The notes: generated by a model not told the origin, from the letters alone. A stretch of DNA of 64,000 nt from Jackrogersella multiformis (GCA_902806575.1 CADCXD010000008.1:1984001-2048000), one strand, 5' to 3'. Numbered from the stretch's first letter, positions 11,497 to 24,172 are shown. Made by a program: numbers and translations.

Positions 11497-13368
11497 ATGG
11501 CGGCAGTACACAACAAACCCGACCCGGTCTCGTCGCCCGTCAACCGGAAAAGTATTGATGACGAGAAAAATGATGGTTCGAGTGGCGATATCCGTGAGAC
11601 TCTGGTCGAGGCCTCGACTGAGAACCAGCTTCTTCGCCACTTGGGCAATCGTCAAATCCAATTGATTGCTATCGGGGGTAGTATAGGCACCGCGCTGTTC
11701 GTCAGTATCGGCGGTGGTCTTGCTAAGGGAGGTCCGGGTAGTCTCCTTATAGGATATACTATCTACGCCATCATGGTCGGCATGGTAAATAATTCCATCG
11801 CAGAGATGGTTACTTACATGCCCGTTTCCGGATCCTTCATCCGAATGGCTGGGAGATGGGTCGACGAAGCATTGGGATTTATGGCCGGATGGAATTTCTT
11901 TCTCTACGAGGCCTGTCTCATCCCCTTCGAAATCTCTGCTATTAACCTGGTCCTTGAATTTTGGCGAGATGACATCCCACCTGCAGCTATTTGCGTAGCA
12001 TGTATTGTGTTATATGCGTATGTATTCCGTGCCAATCTATTAGTAACAAAGTGATTAACATTTCCCTTAGGATCATCAATGTCTTGGCTGTGCAGTATTT
12101 CGGGTATGTAGTTGACTTCGACCCCCTGGAAGCGCCGATGGGCTTGCCTTAGCAATCTCGCGTCTACCCAAACCAATTGACTGCTATACCTAGTGATTTT
12201 TTACTAATTTTGATACTTTAGTGAGGCTGAGTTCTGGCTGTCAACTGGTAAGATCTTGCTTATCTGCATATTGTACATGTTCACGTTGGTCACCATGTGC
12301 GGAGGCAACCCTCAGCATGATGCCTACGGATTTCGATATTGGTCAGATCCAGGAGCCTTCGCCGAGCATATTCATGACGGCGCCTTGGGTCGATTCGAAG
12401 GCTTCCTTGGCGCTCTCTTCTCTGCTGGTTTCACTGTTGTTGGGCCCGAGTACCTTGCCATGGTTGCTGGAGAGGCAGAGCGCCCGCGGACCTATCTCAA
12501 GAATGGATTCAAGACCGTGTACTGGCGGTTCGCCGTCTTCTTCATTGGAGGTGCTCTCTGCGTCGGTATTGTTCTTCCGTACAACGATAGCACTCTGCAG
12601 AATGCCGACACGGGAACTGCGAACGGCTCGCCTTACGTTATAGCGATGCAGAATCTTGGTGTTGGGATCCTTCCGCATATCGTCAATGCTCTCATGATCA
12701 CCAGTATCTTCAGCGCCGGAAACGCCTACACCTACTGCGCCATGCGATCCTTGTACGGCCTCGCCTGCGACGGTCAGGCGCCCCGCATATTCCAGAAGAC
12801 GCTCAAGAATGGAATTCCCATCTATGCCTTCGCGGCCGTCATGGTTTTCCCCTTTCTCTCGTTCCTACAGGTGTCAAACAACACAGCGCAGGTTGTGACG
12901 TGGCTCGCCACACTTACGCAGGGCTCGCAGATGATCAACTACATTGTTATGTGTTTGACGTACATCTTTTTCCACAAGGCCACAAAGGCGCAGGGCATCG
13001 ACCGCCGCACGTTACCTTACTATGGATATTTCCAGCCGTACTGTGCCTACATTGGCTTGGCGTGGATGACCATCATCGAAGGCATCTTTGGTTATTCTGT
13101 GTTCCTACCGGGCAAATTTGCTGTTGGCGACTTCTTCGCTTTCTATACAATGGCCATGGTAGCCTTCTGCACCTTCTTTGGCTGGAAGATCTTGAAGCGC
13201 ACGAAGTTCGTCGTCCCCGCCCAGGCTGACCTCGTATGGGAAAAGCCGGCTATTGATGCGTACGAGGCCACTTACAACGAACCCCCAACCCGATTCCGCG
13301 ACGAGATCAAGGCCATGGTCTTTGGAAAGAGGAAGAGGGAGAACTACATGGGTGAGGATCCGAACTAA
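11497..13368 (+). CDS. amino acid permease (APC superfamily, fungal YAT family)
   Basis: Exons are 11497..12017, 12071..12103 and 12222..13368, giving 566 residues. The middle exon is only 33 nt and encodes the helix segment IINVLAVQYF. Junctions are GC|GTATGT ... TTAG|G and GG|GTATGT ... TTTAG|T. The hydrophilic N-terminus is followed by HLGNRQIQLIAIGGSIGTALF (helix 1 with the conserved GGSIGTALF), then about twelve membrane segments. GGNPQHDAYGFRYW and the conserved GPEYLAMVAGEAERPR are typical of yeast Gap1/Dip5-type permeases. It should be a plasma-membrane proton-coupled amino acid symporter. The specificity (general or acidic amino acids) cannot be read. C-terminal basic residues KRKREN are cytosolic. 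The family is certain. Confidence 0.92.
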
Positions 13369-14503
13369 GGCCGGGTTCTCGCGTGACGGCTAGACATGAG
13401 AAACGACTAACGAATCCGTTTGTATCTTGGATGCGATAGGGGCAAAAGGAGCCCGTTTCTTGGTGTGGAGTTATTTGATACTATCCAGTGTTCAAAAACT
13501 TAAGTTTGCATTGCAATTTTGACCGTTGGTTGACAATTGCAAGTAAACTCCGATTTGTTATAAAAACTGCTAACAGATCCCAGGATGCTATGTCAATACT
13601 ACTTTATGATAAGACTTGTCTCGATTCAGTATTATGGAACACCTACATAAGTAAGCCTTACGAGAAAACGATCACAGACAGCTAAGTAATATATTTGGAT
13701 GTCTGGAATCTTACAAGTTTAGGTCTGACCTGGATTTGATATTCAGATAAAAGCTGTCAATATTATAATCTACAAATAAAACAATCTATCGATTCTCGAC
13801 ATATCATACGAAGTGGAGAATATTTACAAACTTTCTCGCCTATACTGAGCTCCTATAATGTTACATTATGTTCTAGGTGGGATTAATGCCGCCGATATCT
13901 AACTCAGAATATGCCAAGGTAGTTTTTCAATAATTCTTGGACCCACGAATTTGCTATAGCTCGCAGGTGCCTGTGTCTAAGAAGATAAATTCGCCTATCT
14001 CCCGCGTCGCGTCCATATCAGCACCACCCCCACCCTCATACCCTAGCAGTACAGCATTGCAGGGTATATCTCGGACTAGTATCGCGTTCGATGTTGTTAT
14101 GATATTTACACTTATCAAGATTACTTACAGATGGTGTGGTGAGGCCAACCGTGATGTACTAATGATTGATACACGATTCTTATGAGCTCTGAGTGTGCAC
14201 TTCCTCGCATGCTGCCTCAAGGGGGCGCCGCCTAGTCCCCCAAACTTCACCAAGCACATGAGCTTAGGTCTCTGTATTGATTGAATATGAGAGTAGGATC
14301 TGGGAAGAGTTTCGTGGTATGGTATAGACAAGACATGAGCACTTAGAAAAGGGGCTGTAAGGAAGAGTTATTGTCATTATATGATCACTAAGATTATGTA
14401 AGCCCCATACCGCGTCCTGAAAACCGAACCTGGCCGTAAACACGAAGGTCCTGACATATCATCAACAAGCTCCCATCTCCCTAGTTAACCCAAGCCCCTT
14501 TAA
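13369..14503. other. intergenic
   Basis: About 1.1 kb, AT-rich, without a supported gene. Two short open frames (13488-13685 and 13937-14185) show no protein-like features. Confidence 0.6.
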
Positions 14504-15031
14504 TTACATGCCGTCCTTCAGCATAGCATCGACCATCTTCACGTGGCGATCGCCATTCGTCTGGCTCCACTCGCTCTCGTAGTTCAGCCCGTAGGGCCAG
14601 AAGTGGCTGCCGCCGCAGTTGATCTTAGCGGAGGCGCCGTCGAAGGAGCGCAGGAGCGGCAGGGCGGAGGGCCAGTCGCCGGCGGCGCAGCGGCGGTCGA
14701 ACTCGGCGGTCTGGCCGACGCCCAGGGTGTGCGCGATCTCATGCATGGCCGTGCGCTCCGTCATGTACGCGCGGTCCGACCCGAACCGCAGGTCCCCGTT
14801 GTAGCTCGCCTCCGCCGTCGGCACCCCCGGCGCGTAGTACACCCGGATCGTCTTGCTCGCCGACGAGAACTTGGCGTAGTGCGCCACCGCCGCCTTCATC
14901 GCCGCCTCGATCTTCGTGTACGCCGACGACTGGTCCGCCGTCGGGCTCGACGCTTTCTGCAGCGACCACGTGAGGGCTGCCGAGGCCGCGCCGGCGTAGG
15001 CTAGCGCGGTGACGAGGGTCGCGAGACGCAT
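14504..15031 (-). CDS. small secreted HExxH protein, putative zinc metallopeptidase
   Basis: Intron-free, 175 residues, GC-rich. An N-terminal signal peptide (MRLATLVTALAYAGAASAAL, cleavage near residue 18) predicts secretion. The core contains RVYYAPGVPTAEASYNGDLRFG, then ERTAMHEIAHTLGVGQ with HEIAH as a zinc-binding HExxH. Cysteines at about 131 and 150 (RRCAAG and INCGG) could form one disulfide. GGSHFWPYGLNYESE is a second conserved block near the C-terminus, and its His is a candidate third ligand. The site continues HTLGVGQ, so the third His of a metzincin (HExxHxxGxxH) is replaced by Gln. I recall similar proteins in other fungi and, joined to ricin-type lectin domains, in actinobacteria. 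Enzymatic activity is inferred only. Confidence 0.7.
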   Translation of the reverse strand: MRLATLVTALAYAGAASAALTWSLQKASSPTADQSSAYTKIEAAMKAAVAHYAKFSSASKTIRVYYAPGVPTAEASYNGDLRFGSDRAYMTERTAMHEIAHTLGVGQTAEFDRRCAAGDWPSALPLLRSFDGASAKINCGGSHFWPYGLNYESEWSQTNGDRHVKMVDAMLKDGM

Positions 15032-15769
15032 GGTGGGCGGTGGGTACTGGGTGGAATGGTCGTGGTGTTGGTGCTGGTGCTGGCTGTGGCGAGATTTACA
15101 GGATTCGCACTGCAGTTCGGTGCGGAAGCGATCGTCGTCTAAATAGGCAGCGGATGTCTATATAAGAATGCGGTGCTGCCTTTTCCCCCTGTCGATCTTG
15201 CGGCCGGATGCGTGCTAGGCCTGATTATACACGCCGTCCTAGGCTAATATTGCCCGAGGGCAATGTAACAATTTGAGGATATCTCCGCCGGTGGTATTGG
15301 GCTAGAGAGATATATTGCTCTAGTTCACCCACCCGATATAACCACCTAACGTTTTCGGACGATTGTCCTCCGATATAATATGGGGTTGATCGCGACCTTA
15401 GGACCTTGGCGATCCTAGATGAGAAGCTGTTTATGCCGTAGGCTCTTGGCGCGTGTCTACTAGGTATATTTTGTGAATACGAAAGTAGTGTAAGTGTCAA
15501 TATTAAACCCGTTTTCAGATTTTAAAATCATCGATATATACCTACCTAGGTAGGTACCATGATAAGGCAGTATGCTGTATCTTGATAGGTATCCAGGGGT
15601 TGAATCTAGAACGAGGTAAGGGTGTACCCTGCGATACGTGTGTTTATCCATTGTTGAAGCTCATAGCCAGTCCATTTTAGGCGGAAAAAATGAGAATACC
15701 TACCTAGGTACCTAGGTAAACAATATACCCTATATTTTATCCTAGTCTCTAAAGTGTTCTGAGACCAGG
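15032..15769. other. intergenic with CCTAGG palindromes
   Basis: About 740 bases. It contains a TATA-like TATATA near 15160 for the secreted-protein gene on the minus strand, and palindromes at 15539-15558 and 15697-15718. No gene seen. Confidence 0.6.
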
Positions 15770-17910
15770 TTAAATAATATCCACTGTCTTGACCTCTGCC
15801 TTATCTAGGGCCGCGACAACGAAGTCTCTCGCCTCCTCCTCGAGACAATCAAGCTGAGGGGTGTGATAACTGAGTTGGAGAAAACCAATCCGCTCGAACT
15901 CATTCCCGGTCTTAGTCGGAATGGCTCTCAAAATTAAAGACATATCTGTCCTATCCTCTACGAGCTGAATCATCCTCAGGCAATAGACCTCAGTTCCGGA
16001 ACGGACTTGACATGGGCCAACTTGGCTTAGGTCGTAATCTGGCCAGATCCGAGGAGTCACGGCTCTATCACCAATGCACAAGCAGTAGTTTGGGCGCTGG
16101 TGCCTGTCAAGATCGGGTTTGAGAAGGAGGTGCACTGGCAAAAGCTGGCTAGTCACGCGAAGAGATGCAGACCCAGACTTGACCTGGCCGAAGTCATCCA
16201 AGCCGGCAGGCGTGCACGCGCAGTGTTCGATAGACGCGAATTCGATGCGCTTTTCGGGCTTTTCCATGTACATATCTTCGTTCTCGTAGACTATGCCATC
16301 TCTATAGGTGATATGTGTTTCGATGCTCGCCCACGACCACGATGGAGCCCTCCACTCTAACAGCCGAGGCTTCTTGCAGCTGAAGGTCATCCATAGCAGG
16401 TCGTCGAGAAGCGAGTCTTCAAACAACCCGGCTAGATATGGCGACTGTCTCTTCTCTGCGAATTTCCTTGCTACACCACCTAGAGCCGGGAGACGATCGC
16501 TAGGGACAGTGAGATGAAGCCCTGTATAGAGCATAACCATCGACCGCCACATCAGCGCAATGAAATGTCTCGCACTCTTAACCCATTTCCTGTTACTGCA
16601 ATTGCCATTGCGGAGCAGAAGGGCGGATTCCAAGGCTTCAGAGTACATTCTCCTGGGGGTTGGCAAAGGTATGTTGGTTGTCATGCTTAGGAAGCCGATA
16701 CGTTTGCATTCGCAGTATATTTCGCTAGAACATTCAAAGAACAACTCGTGGTAGCCAAAGTGTAGGACAATTCCAAAGAGCATGCGCTCCTGGTAGACCC
16801 ATGCTCGGGTCATCAGGGGAAATTGGGGCGTCATATTGTCAACCGAAAGATTATGCTCTATTTTCTCTCGGAAGACGAGATAATAGTCCTCGCCCGCCGG
16901 AGTGGTTCCGGAGACCTCGAAATCTGGAGTTTTCGTGAATAAGCCGTCATTTCCACCGCTCGACTTGGTAGCTGCGAGGGTTAAATACGCGTTTGGGTAG
17001 ATGGATGCCATCTGGGCAGACTCGCGTTCCCAATCTGCTGAATCGTCCTGAATGATACACAGAGAGTCAATCCAAATATAATCAATCTCAAAGCGCCTTG
17101 TAATCCATATGGCCTCCATAAAAGTCTTCGACAAGTCCTCTGGGCGAATTTCATGCATTCGGTCAGCAAGAGTCGATCTAGTGGTTGTGATGATCTGCTG
17201 TGACCCCCAGCAATGACTGAGGCACATATATTTGTCTCCTTGGCCGTTTACCAAGTTTCCAACCTAATCCTGCCATCATGTCGCCCAACATTCACCACCC
17301 TGGTTAGAAACTTGGTAAATGGGAAAGTGGTTTTTCGGAAGTTAACGCAGTAATTTCTTCCCTCGGACACTTCATCCCCATGGTATTCATCTTCACATTG
17401 TTTGATCCACTCACAAGCCTTCCTGAAGGCATCCTCGGAACTAGTTTCTGCACATGTCCTCGTTGAAGTTGGAATATCAGCCCAGGCATCTAGACATGGA
17501 CAGCTATCATCTACATTTTTTAGCTTTGTCCGTTATAGATTGCAAGGTCCGCTATAACTTCTAAGGTGAAGAATTCAATGGCTAGCTCGCTTCCATCATT
17601 CAACTCGCAGATGATGGCTTTATCGCAGTCCTCGAAATCCCCCTGATAATCCGCGTAAAGGAAGCTCAAGTTCACCCGCGCGATCTGGTCAAGTTGAAGC
17701 TGGCGTTTGTGTACATTATCCCGTAACTCCCTTCAGAAGAACCTCGCAGCAGTAACATTTCTCGGCTGGTTTTACAAAGTCATGTATGGGGATGTCTTTG
17801 TGCTCGAAGTCGCGAGATAAGGGATTGAGATATTGCCTAGCCTCATCCTGCGTCTGAAGATGTCCCACATCTTGTAATGAGTTGCATAACGAGCATAACT
17901 TCCTTACACT
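15770..17910 (-). pseudogene. HET-domain (heterokaryon incompatibility) gene with a frame-broken N-terminal part
   Basis: The long intact frame (from about 17254 down to 15770) encodes most of a HET domain: YMCLSHCWG, then IDYIWIDSLCIIQDD.DWE.ES..M..IYPNAYLTLAA, then RAWVYQERML, followed by a ~300-residue C-terminal region. It has no ATG at its 5' end. Upstream, three more segments read like the usual HET-protein N-terminus in successive different frames. Segment A (17910 to ~17718) has LCSLCNS and KCYCCEVLL. Segment B (~17734 to 17520) has RQLQLDQIARVNLSFLYADY and FEDCDKAIICEL. Segment C (17533 to 17248) has AFRKACEWIKQCEDEYHG and TRVVNVGRHDGRIRLET. The frame changes near 17725, 17527 and 17257 leave no room for introns. 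The gene is therefore either decayed or mis-sequenced. If repaired in nature by error-free sequence, it would be a nonself-recognition protein. Confidence 0.75.
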
Positions 17911-20094
17911 TTAGCCGACGTCTTGAATTGTAGATGGATATGTTTAAGTTTTATCGTAGGCAACAGTTGGAAGTATAGAAAGTAAGAACATCTTGTGGTC
18001 GGCTCCTGGGCTGAAACGTATTTATGAGTCGGAGTAATATATGGGGGCTGTACAGCACAGCCTCTTATATTTCCCGAGTGTTGCCTTCGCCGGACTTCCT
18101 AGGTTAGGTGGCTATGTCCTAGCTTTATAGCCCACTGCCATTATCCCCCTTTTTCTTAATATTCCTACCTAGGTAATTTCTTGTTTCTCTACCTAGGTAG
18201 CTTTAGTATGGGTGAATACATCTTCATCCTGCCACAAAAGCGATAATAACCATAGTATAAAAATAATGAGGCACTCGTAGGAATGATACTATTTCATACT
18301 ACGTATTTTGTATTCCTTAGAGTAGCTATTTAGGTACCTAGGTACCTAACTCATACGTATTTTGGCTCTTGATTAAATACTTAACGTAGGGGATGGTGTG
18401 TTTACAGTGCAAGACAGTACGATTACGACAGTCTGCGTTTATCCTGACGTATATCAACCAAGTTACCTACCTCTAGGGATGTATTCCAAATTACAAGCTA
18501 TTATGCGAAGATTCCATACACTGTCATGGAATGTAGAGGTCCTTAGACTTTGGCTTGCAACAGAGTAGGGTAAAGAAGAGCAAGTGTAAGAGCATGATCA
18601 TTAATTAATTCCCTGCGTGCCCTATAAACGCCTAAATAAGGAGGGGATACCCCGGTGATATGCTCGAGAGCATGCCCCTGAGACTAGCCCCTATTGTCCT
18701 GGATGATGATTTTAGGGGTCTATAGAGGCTATTAATTGCTTGATTCTATTGGTGTCGTATGTTATTCAAATGAATGAGAATCTTACGCGAAAGACGGCAA
18801 GATAAACAACCTTGGAACCTACCTAGGTACCTATAGGCTAGGTCAGGAGAAACCCCCCCCCTCCCCCGAAAAAGACTGTCGGGTGCACTATTCCCAACAA
18901 GATAGATCGGATATAACATTCAACTACCCAAGTACCATCATAGTTAACGCATCGCACCCCATCACGATCCATCATCGCCACAACCCCAAACCGACACAGT
19001 CCACCGCACCTCAGAAGCAGCGAGACGCCCCGATACGAGAGCAACACACATGACGCGTGCTCACCAATCCCAAGGGCGGCGCCGCTTCAATTGGTCCGAA
19101 GGGAAGCGGGATCTCCAATCCCGCAATGCCGGAGGGTCCGGGGCCAAGGTCCGCCCGACGGAGCAAAAAAGCCGGGTGTGCTTAGTAATTGTACGGTCCT
19201 TGTACAGCGGTCATGGATAATCGTGGTAACCTAGACCCCACCGGTCTGACAACCTGCGCGAGCGCGATGATTGGTACGGTGGGATATCGTACGCAAGCCC
19301 GTCTCCGTGCGCAAGTCTTGATACCAAGTCCACTGTATCTACCACGGTCCGCTCTATTAGATCCCACTATTATGCCGAAATAGGTAGCCCCGTGAAGCGG
19401 CAATAAGTATCGGGGCCGTTGCGATATATCCCCGGTATCCCCGCATGGATGATGTATGTATGTATGTAATATGTAAGACATATCTCGTAGTAGCTCATGC
19501 AGCTCATAGCATCAGCTCATCGACCGGAAATTGCCGCCCAGATACCTAGCTTCTTATTTCCTAGGTTAGTGCACCTTGCTTTTCCCTTATGCTGCTTCTG
19601 TCTCGTACCATACCTACCTAGCTGTAGTATGATGTACACCCGCACTGCCACAGCAGCTATTACCATCCGCTCTACAGGCGGTGAGATATCCATCCTATCC
19701 CGTCGTTAGCCCGGCCGATCCAATGCGTACTACGCAAGCCTCCTACGTCTAACGACTAATATCCGCAGGTGTCACCGCAATGCCAGGGCGGGCGATAACA
19801 ACGATGGCGTATGGCGGTCACAGGTACGACAGTGACGGAGCACAAGACCGCTGGGATCTCGGACTGGATTGTCTCTGGGTAGCTGTATAAATATGTGCGT
19901 ATCCGTCTGTCTATCCGGGCAAACATCTTCTGTCAATGCTTGACGGCATGTAAAGTGAGACATCAAACAGGACCAAGAGACAACCATTTTAACCGTGTAT
20001 CCTAACACCGCTTCGTCTTCACCTTCACCTTCACCTCCAACTCCAACTCCACTCCGCTCCAATTCCCATCTCCAAGCCTCGCAATTCCTCCACA
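17911..20094. other. intergenic, gene-poor, many CCTAGG palindromes
   Basis: About 2.2 kb. It contains palindromes near 18164-18200, 18331-18350 and 18817-18833, a C-run at 18851, a GC-rich patch at 19040-19170 with no coding pattern I recognise, and a short GTAT microsatellite near 19453. A pyrimidine-rich leader (TCACCTTCACCTTCACC, about 20018-20040) precedes the epimerase gene. Confidence 0.55.
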
Positions 20095-21237
20095 ATGGGG
20101 TCCACATCCAAGAAACCCGTCATCTTCATGACGGGCGCGAGCGGGTACATCGGGTCGGCCATCACAGCAGCGGCCCTCGCGGACGGGTACGCGGTGCGGG
20201 GGCTCTCGCGGTCCGAATCCAGCGACGCGAAGCTGCGGGGGCTAGGCGCGGAGCCGGTGCGCGGGGACATCGGATCGCTAGACGTGCTGCGGCGGGAGAG
20301 CGCGGCGGCGGACGTGGTGATCCACCTGGCGGACCCGTTCAACTACGACCTGGCCGACGGGTACGACTACGTGATCGAGCGGCAGGCGGCCGTGGCCGAC
20401 GCCTTCGCCGACGGCATGCAGGGCAGCGGCAAGCCGCTGGTGATGACGTCCGGCGCGCTCATGGCGGCGCCCGACCCGAGCGGCGGCGAGACGGACGAGA
20501 CCGCCCCGCTGCCCGCACAGAGCCTTCTGCCCCGCCACGTCGTCGAGGCTTACGACCAGACGCTCACGAAGAAGGGGATCAGAGTCTCGAGCATCCGGCT
20601 TGCCCCGTACGTCTACGGGCGCGGGGGTAGCGGCATTAAGCTCTTTAGTAAGTAAGCCCTGGAATCGAATCCAACACCATGTTCTTTAGCCCACGTCTTA
20701 GCATATCATATGTTGCAGATTGGAGATTCCGGTGTAGATTGATCTCATTTATTGGTCAATCTACTTTCTCTAGCGATATGCTCGGGGTTCATTAAACATT
20801 GGTAGAGTGCAATGATTAACTGATTTATGTCCGCAGTGCAAATCTCCGCCCAGAAAGGCGAGGTGATCTGCGTCAACGAGGGCAAGTCGCACACCTCCAC
20901 GGTGCACGTCGACGACGCAGCGCGGCTGTATCTGCTCGCAGCCCAGAAGGCGCCAGCGGGCTCGGTCTACAATGCAAGCGACGCGACGGACATCACGAAC
21001 CGACAACTAGCCGACGCCATCGGCTCGGCGCTGCACCTCCCCGTGAAGTCTTACACGCGCCAGGAGGCCTCCGAGAAGCTCGGACAGTTCTTCGCGGGCT
21101 TCCTCGCCGCTGAGAATCGGGCTTCTAGTGCTAAAGCTAGGAAGGAGCTGGGTTGGGAGGTCCGCGAGAAGGCGGGGATCCTGGCGGATATTACGCAGGG
21201 CTCCTACCAGGCGGTTGCGAAGGATATCTTGGGCTAG
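20095..21237 (+). CDS. NAD-dependent epimerase/dehydratase (extended SDR)
   Basis: Exons are 20095..20647 and 20837..21237 (intron GTAAGT ... CCGCAG, 189 nt), encoding 317 residues. The Rossmann nucleotide-binding loop TGASGYIGS is at residues 13-21. GLSRSES after the second strand places an Arg for NAD(P) preference. DVVIHLADP (about 83-91) is the typical fourth-strand motif. VMTSGALMA carries the Ser of the active site. HVVEAYDQTLTKKGIRVSSIRLAPYVYGRGGSG holds the conserved RLAPYVYG substrate-pocket motif of this group. VHVDDAARLY is the extended-SDR C-terminal hallmark. The classical YxxxK is not obvious; an atypical SDR is likely. Exon 1 is extremely GC-rich. The substrate is unknown. It ends 180 bp from the converging regulator gene. 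Confidence 0.85.
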
Positions 21238-21417
21238 GCTGGTAGTGCATAGAGGCAGCGCTAGAAGCGAGTAGATTGGTCCTTACAGGAAGGGTTACTC
21301 AAAAATCTGTTTAGTACCGAGAAGTAGTGCAATGCAATCTCAACACCATCTTCCAAGACATGAAGCCATTTACTCAGGATCGAAGTTTGTAGTGTCGAAT
21401 ATCAGAATCCCCTACTT

Positions 21418-23268
21418 TTATACCAGCAAGCAGTCAATCTTAAGACCATGTAGTTGCATAAGCCATATGTTATTGCCCCTTTCTTCTGGTAGAGTAAGTA
21501 GCCCCCTGGTTGGAGCAATTTCGTCTGATCCAAGTTCCTCGATTGGCTCGCTATCTCTTATTCGCCAGATATCTCCCAACGTCTCCATTGCCGAGGTGAT
21601 CATTCCCCAGGGGCAAATATTCATGTAGCCACGCAGTCGGCCTTGCACCCATTTCCTACGGGCGGGGTTCGCCGTTTCGATGCCCAGGAGGAATACGGCC
21701 CATGTTGCGGACTTGAATAAAGGACTGTCGCTCGGAATGAAGGAAAGGTGATATAAAATCGTGCTAGCGAGCTCGGCGGTACTAGGAATGGTAGATAAAG
21801 TGCCACCTTCCACTCCGCTAAGCGATGCATGACAAAAGGCCTGGTTCGGTAGTTCCGGAGCAACCAGGAGAATGTACAAGCTCACGGCAGCGCGGAAAGT
21901 TGCACCGACATGCCTGCGATATTCTAGCTCAGTTTCGTCCAGGCGTCCAGCGACCGAAGCAATTTTGGCGCTGATATCATCCGCCCAGGCATCACTGTCA
22001 AATGCCCGGACCTCCTGTAAGAGCTCAAGGCATGATTCCATCTGCCACTCATTCAATGTACTGGTCCCGTTAGACCTGGCGTCCCTAGCCAGCTGCGAGG
22101 CTCGAAAAACAATGTACAATAAACGTGAAGGACAGCTGTGATAACTATTGGCCTCAGTGCGGAGGAGAATATGAAGCACGTCAATATCATCTCCATCGAA
22201 TGTTAAGTGATTTGGGGTAGTGCCATCGCTGGATGGGTCAAGTGAGTCGAGCGCGATACTCCACACGTAATACGCCATTGCGTCTGAGGCAATATAGTCC
22301 CGAACACCCAGCGGTTGAATCGACGAGACAGGATGGCGAGCGAAAGGGAAAGGAATAAGAGGCTCAAACGATGGAAAATCCAAAAGAGATTTGGAATCTA
22401 ACTGCGATCCCCGCGTCAAGTCCAATGAGTTTCTTGGCCGTGGACGACTAGATTTTCGCGTGCTAAGCAGCCTGCCTACGAAATTCATATGAGCTCGCCA
22501 GCCACCCTTTCCTGTATCAAGCAGCGAAAAGTTGACGAAGAAGAGCACAGCGGCAAGCAGTGCGTCCTTCTCTCCGTCGTTAACTTCGACATGATCCATA
22601 TCTCTTTGGTTTTCTATCGCAATCTGCAGCGACTTGATAGCCCTATGCCGCGCACGTAAGGCATCGACCAGGGCATCAGCCGCTGTCTGCGGACTGTTAT
22701 GCCAGCGCATGACGTTGCACACATGTAACGCGGATGCGGCGATGATGATTTCCCGCAGAAAGGAATACTGCTGAGACATGGGTATTAGGTCCCTGAACGG
22801 GTTGACACCACGCAGAGGCGAGTCGTATACAATGAGATCCTGGCAAAAGCGGACGGCATCTGAGGACGTTTAGGATTTTTATGGACGTAGAGTACGAGAC
22901 AATCAGGGATGATACTAACAGTAGTTAAGGTAATGTCGTGACGGCAGCTCTAAGTCCTGGAGTAGCGGATCGAGCAGTGAGAAGTTTGGAGTAGGGAACC
23001 AAAGTTCAACTTCGTTATAAGCTATAGATAATTCAGAGCAACCCCTATCACCTGACGTAGACGTAAGAGGCCCCTGAGTATTCAAGGCTGAATGAGTGGA
23101 GGCCTTCGTGGTTTGGCCTCCCGATGCCGGATTATTGACCCATTTGTAAACTTTGCCATAGCCGGGACATTCCAGCCCGGTGGTTGTGCACTTATGGCAC
23201 TCGGGAAAAGAACGATCGCATCTAAGGCGACGACGACGGCAGCTGTGGCAAGCTTTTGATGCAACCAT
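21418..23268 (-). CDS. Zn(II)2Cys6 transcription factor with fungal-specific (DUF3468-like) domain
   Basis: Exons are 23268..22920 and 22859..21418 (intron GTTAGT ... CCTCAG, 60 nt, phase 1), 596 residues. A Zn2Cys6 binuclear cluster lies at the very N-terminus: Cys7, 10, 17, 24, 27 and 34 (CX2CX6CX6CX2CX6C) with a basic RRRRLRCDR loop. The linker YGKVYKW is typical of the subgroup that also carries the C-terminal 'fungal transcription factor' domain (PF11951-type). That domain is indicated here by RFCQDLIVYDSPLRGVNPFRDLIP, then LREIIIAASALHVCN and ALRARHRAI.SLQIAI. An in-frame ATG six codons upstream (23286) is an alternative start. It is transcribed divergently from the MFS gene at 24350 and may regulate it. 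The family is certain, targets unknown. Confidence 0.9.
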
Positions 23269-23485
23269 AGAGTAGATGATATGCACTACAGCGAGAAGAC
23301 GGATGTGATGTGATTTGGTGATGGGTTAGACAACGACTTTTTTAGTTTGCCAGCTACCGGTGAGACAGTCGGATCCAACGGGATGGACTAACTTGCCAAG
23401 TGATGTTGTATTCGCCAACTCACCGGGGCTATCAAGTAGTGTAGAGACAGCCTGTGCCTCGCTTTGAAGTTTGGGTAGGAGGAAC

Positions 23486-23509
23486 GGATTCGAGGATTCG
23501 AGGATTCGG
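23486..23509. repeat. three tandem copies of GGATTCGA
   Basis: Two exact copies of the octamer are followed by one copy with a last-base change, lying about 220 bp upstream of the Zn2Cys6 gene start. Repeated short sites in a promoter can be binding sites; this is inference. Confidence 0.6.
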
Positions 23510-24172
23510 AGCTAAAACAAAGCTTGACTAGACGACTAGGTACTTACAAGGGGTAGGTATATATGACATGGATATCGAGTATCTGAGATCTAACGGTTAA
23601 TACCTACTTGGGTATGGTATGTAGATTAGAAATGAAGATAAAAGAATAAAGTAATAGTGACCATTGACATCATATTCATGTCTTCGAGTTTGCCGTTAGG
23701 TAACAGATTAGGTGAAAGTTTGATGACCTATGTCGGTGAATAAAGACCTGGAAGTGGACCTACCTAGAGGACCTAGAGGACCCACTCTACATCTTAAGCT
23801 TTAGCGTCATGTACAATTTGTATAATCTATGCCGAAAAGGGTAGCCAAGACTCAGGTCGTGCATCCTGATGGGTCCGTAGAAAATCCTCTTAGTTTCTAT
23901 TGGTCCAATATTGTTGCAGAATCACCTAATATTGTCCAATGGGAAACTTGTAACTCAAAACTCAGCATAGTACCTGGCATTTCTAGTGTACCCCGGTAGG
24001 TATACCCAGGTAGCTATCAACTAACACATGTGGGAGGACTTCCCAATGTGGTGGCCAAGAGTCACCTCTTGCAGACTGTGATCGCCTTTCCGTTATACGG
24101 ATGTGATTATGAATCTAACATTTGTAAAGTTTTCCTTTTAATCCCTAAGTAAGAAGTTCGGCAGTTCCTGGG

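Noticed and set aside
19040..19180. GC-rich island between genes as a hidden gene
   Set aside because: No frame with protein-like content or splice sites that join to a recognisable product.
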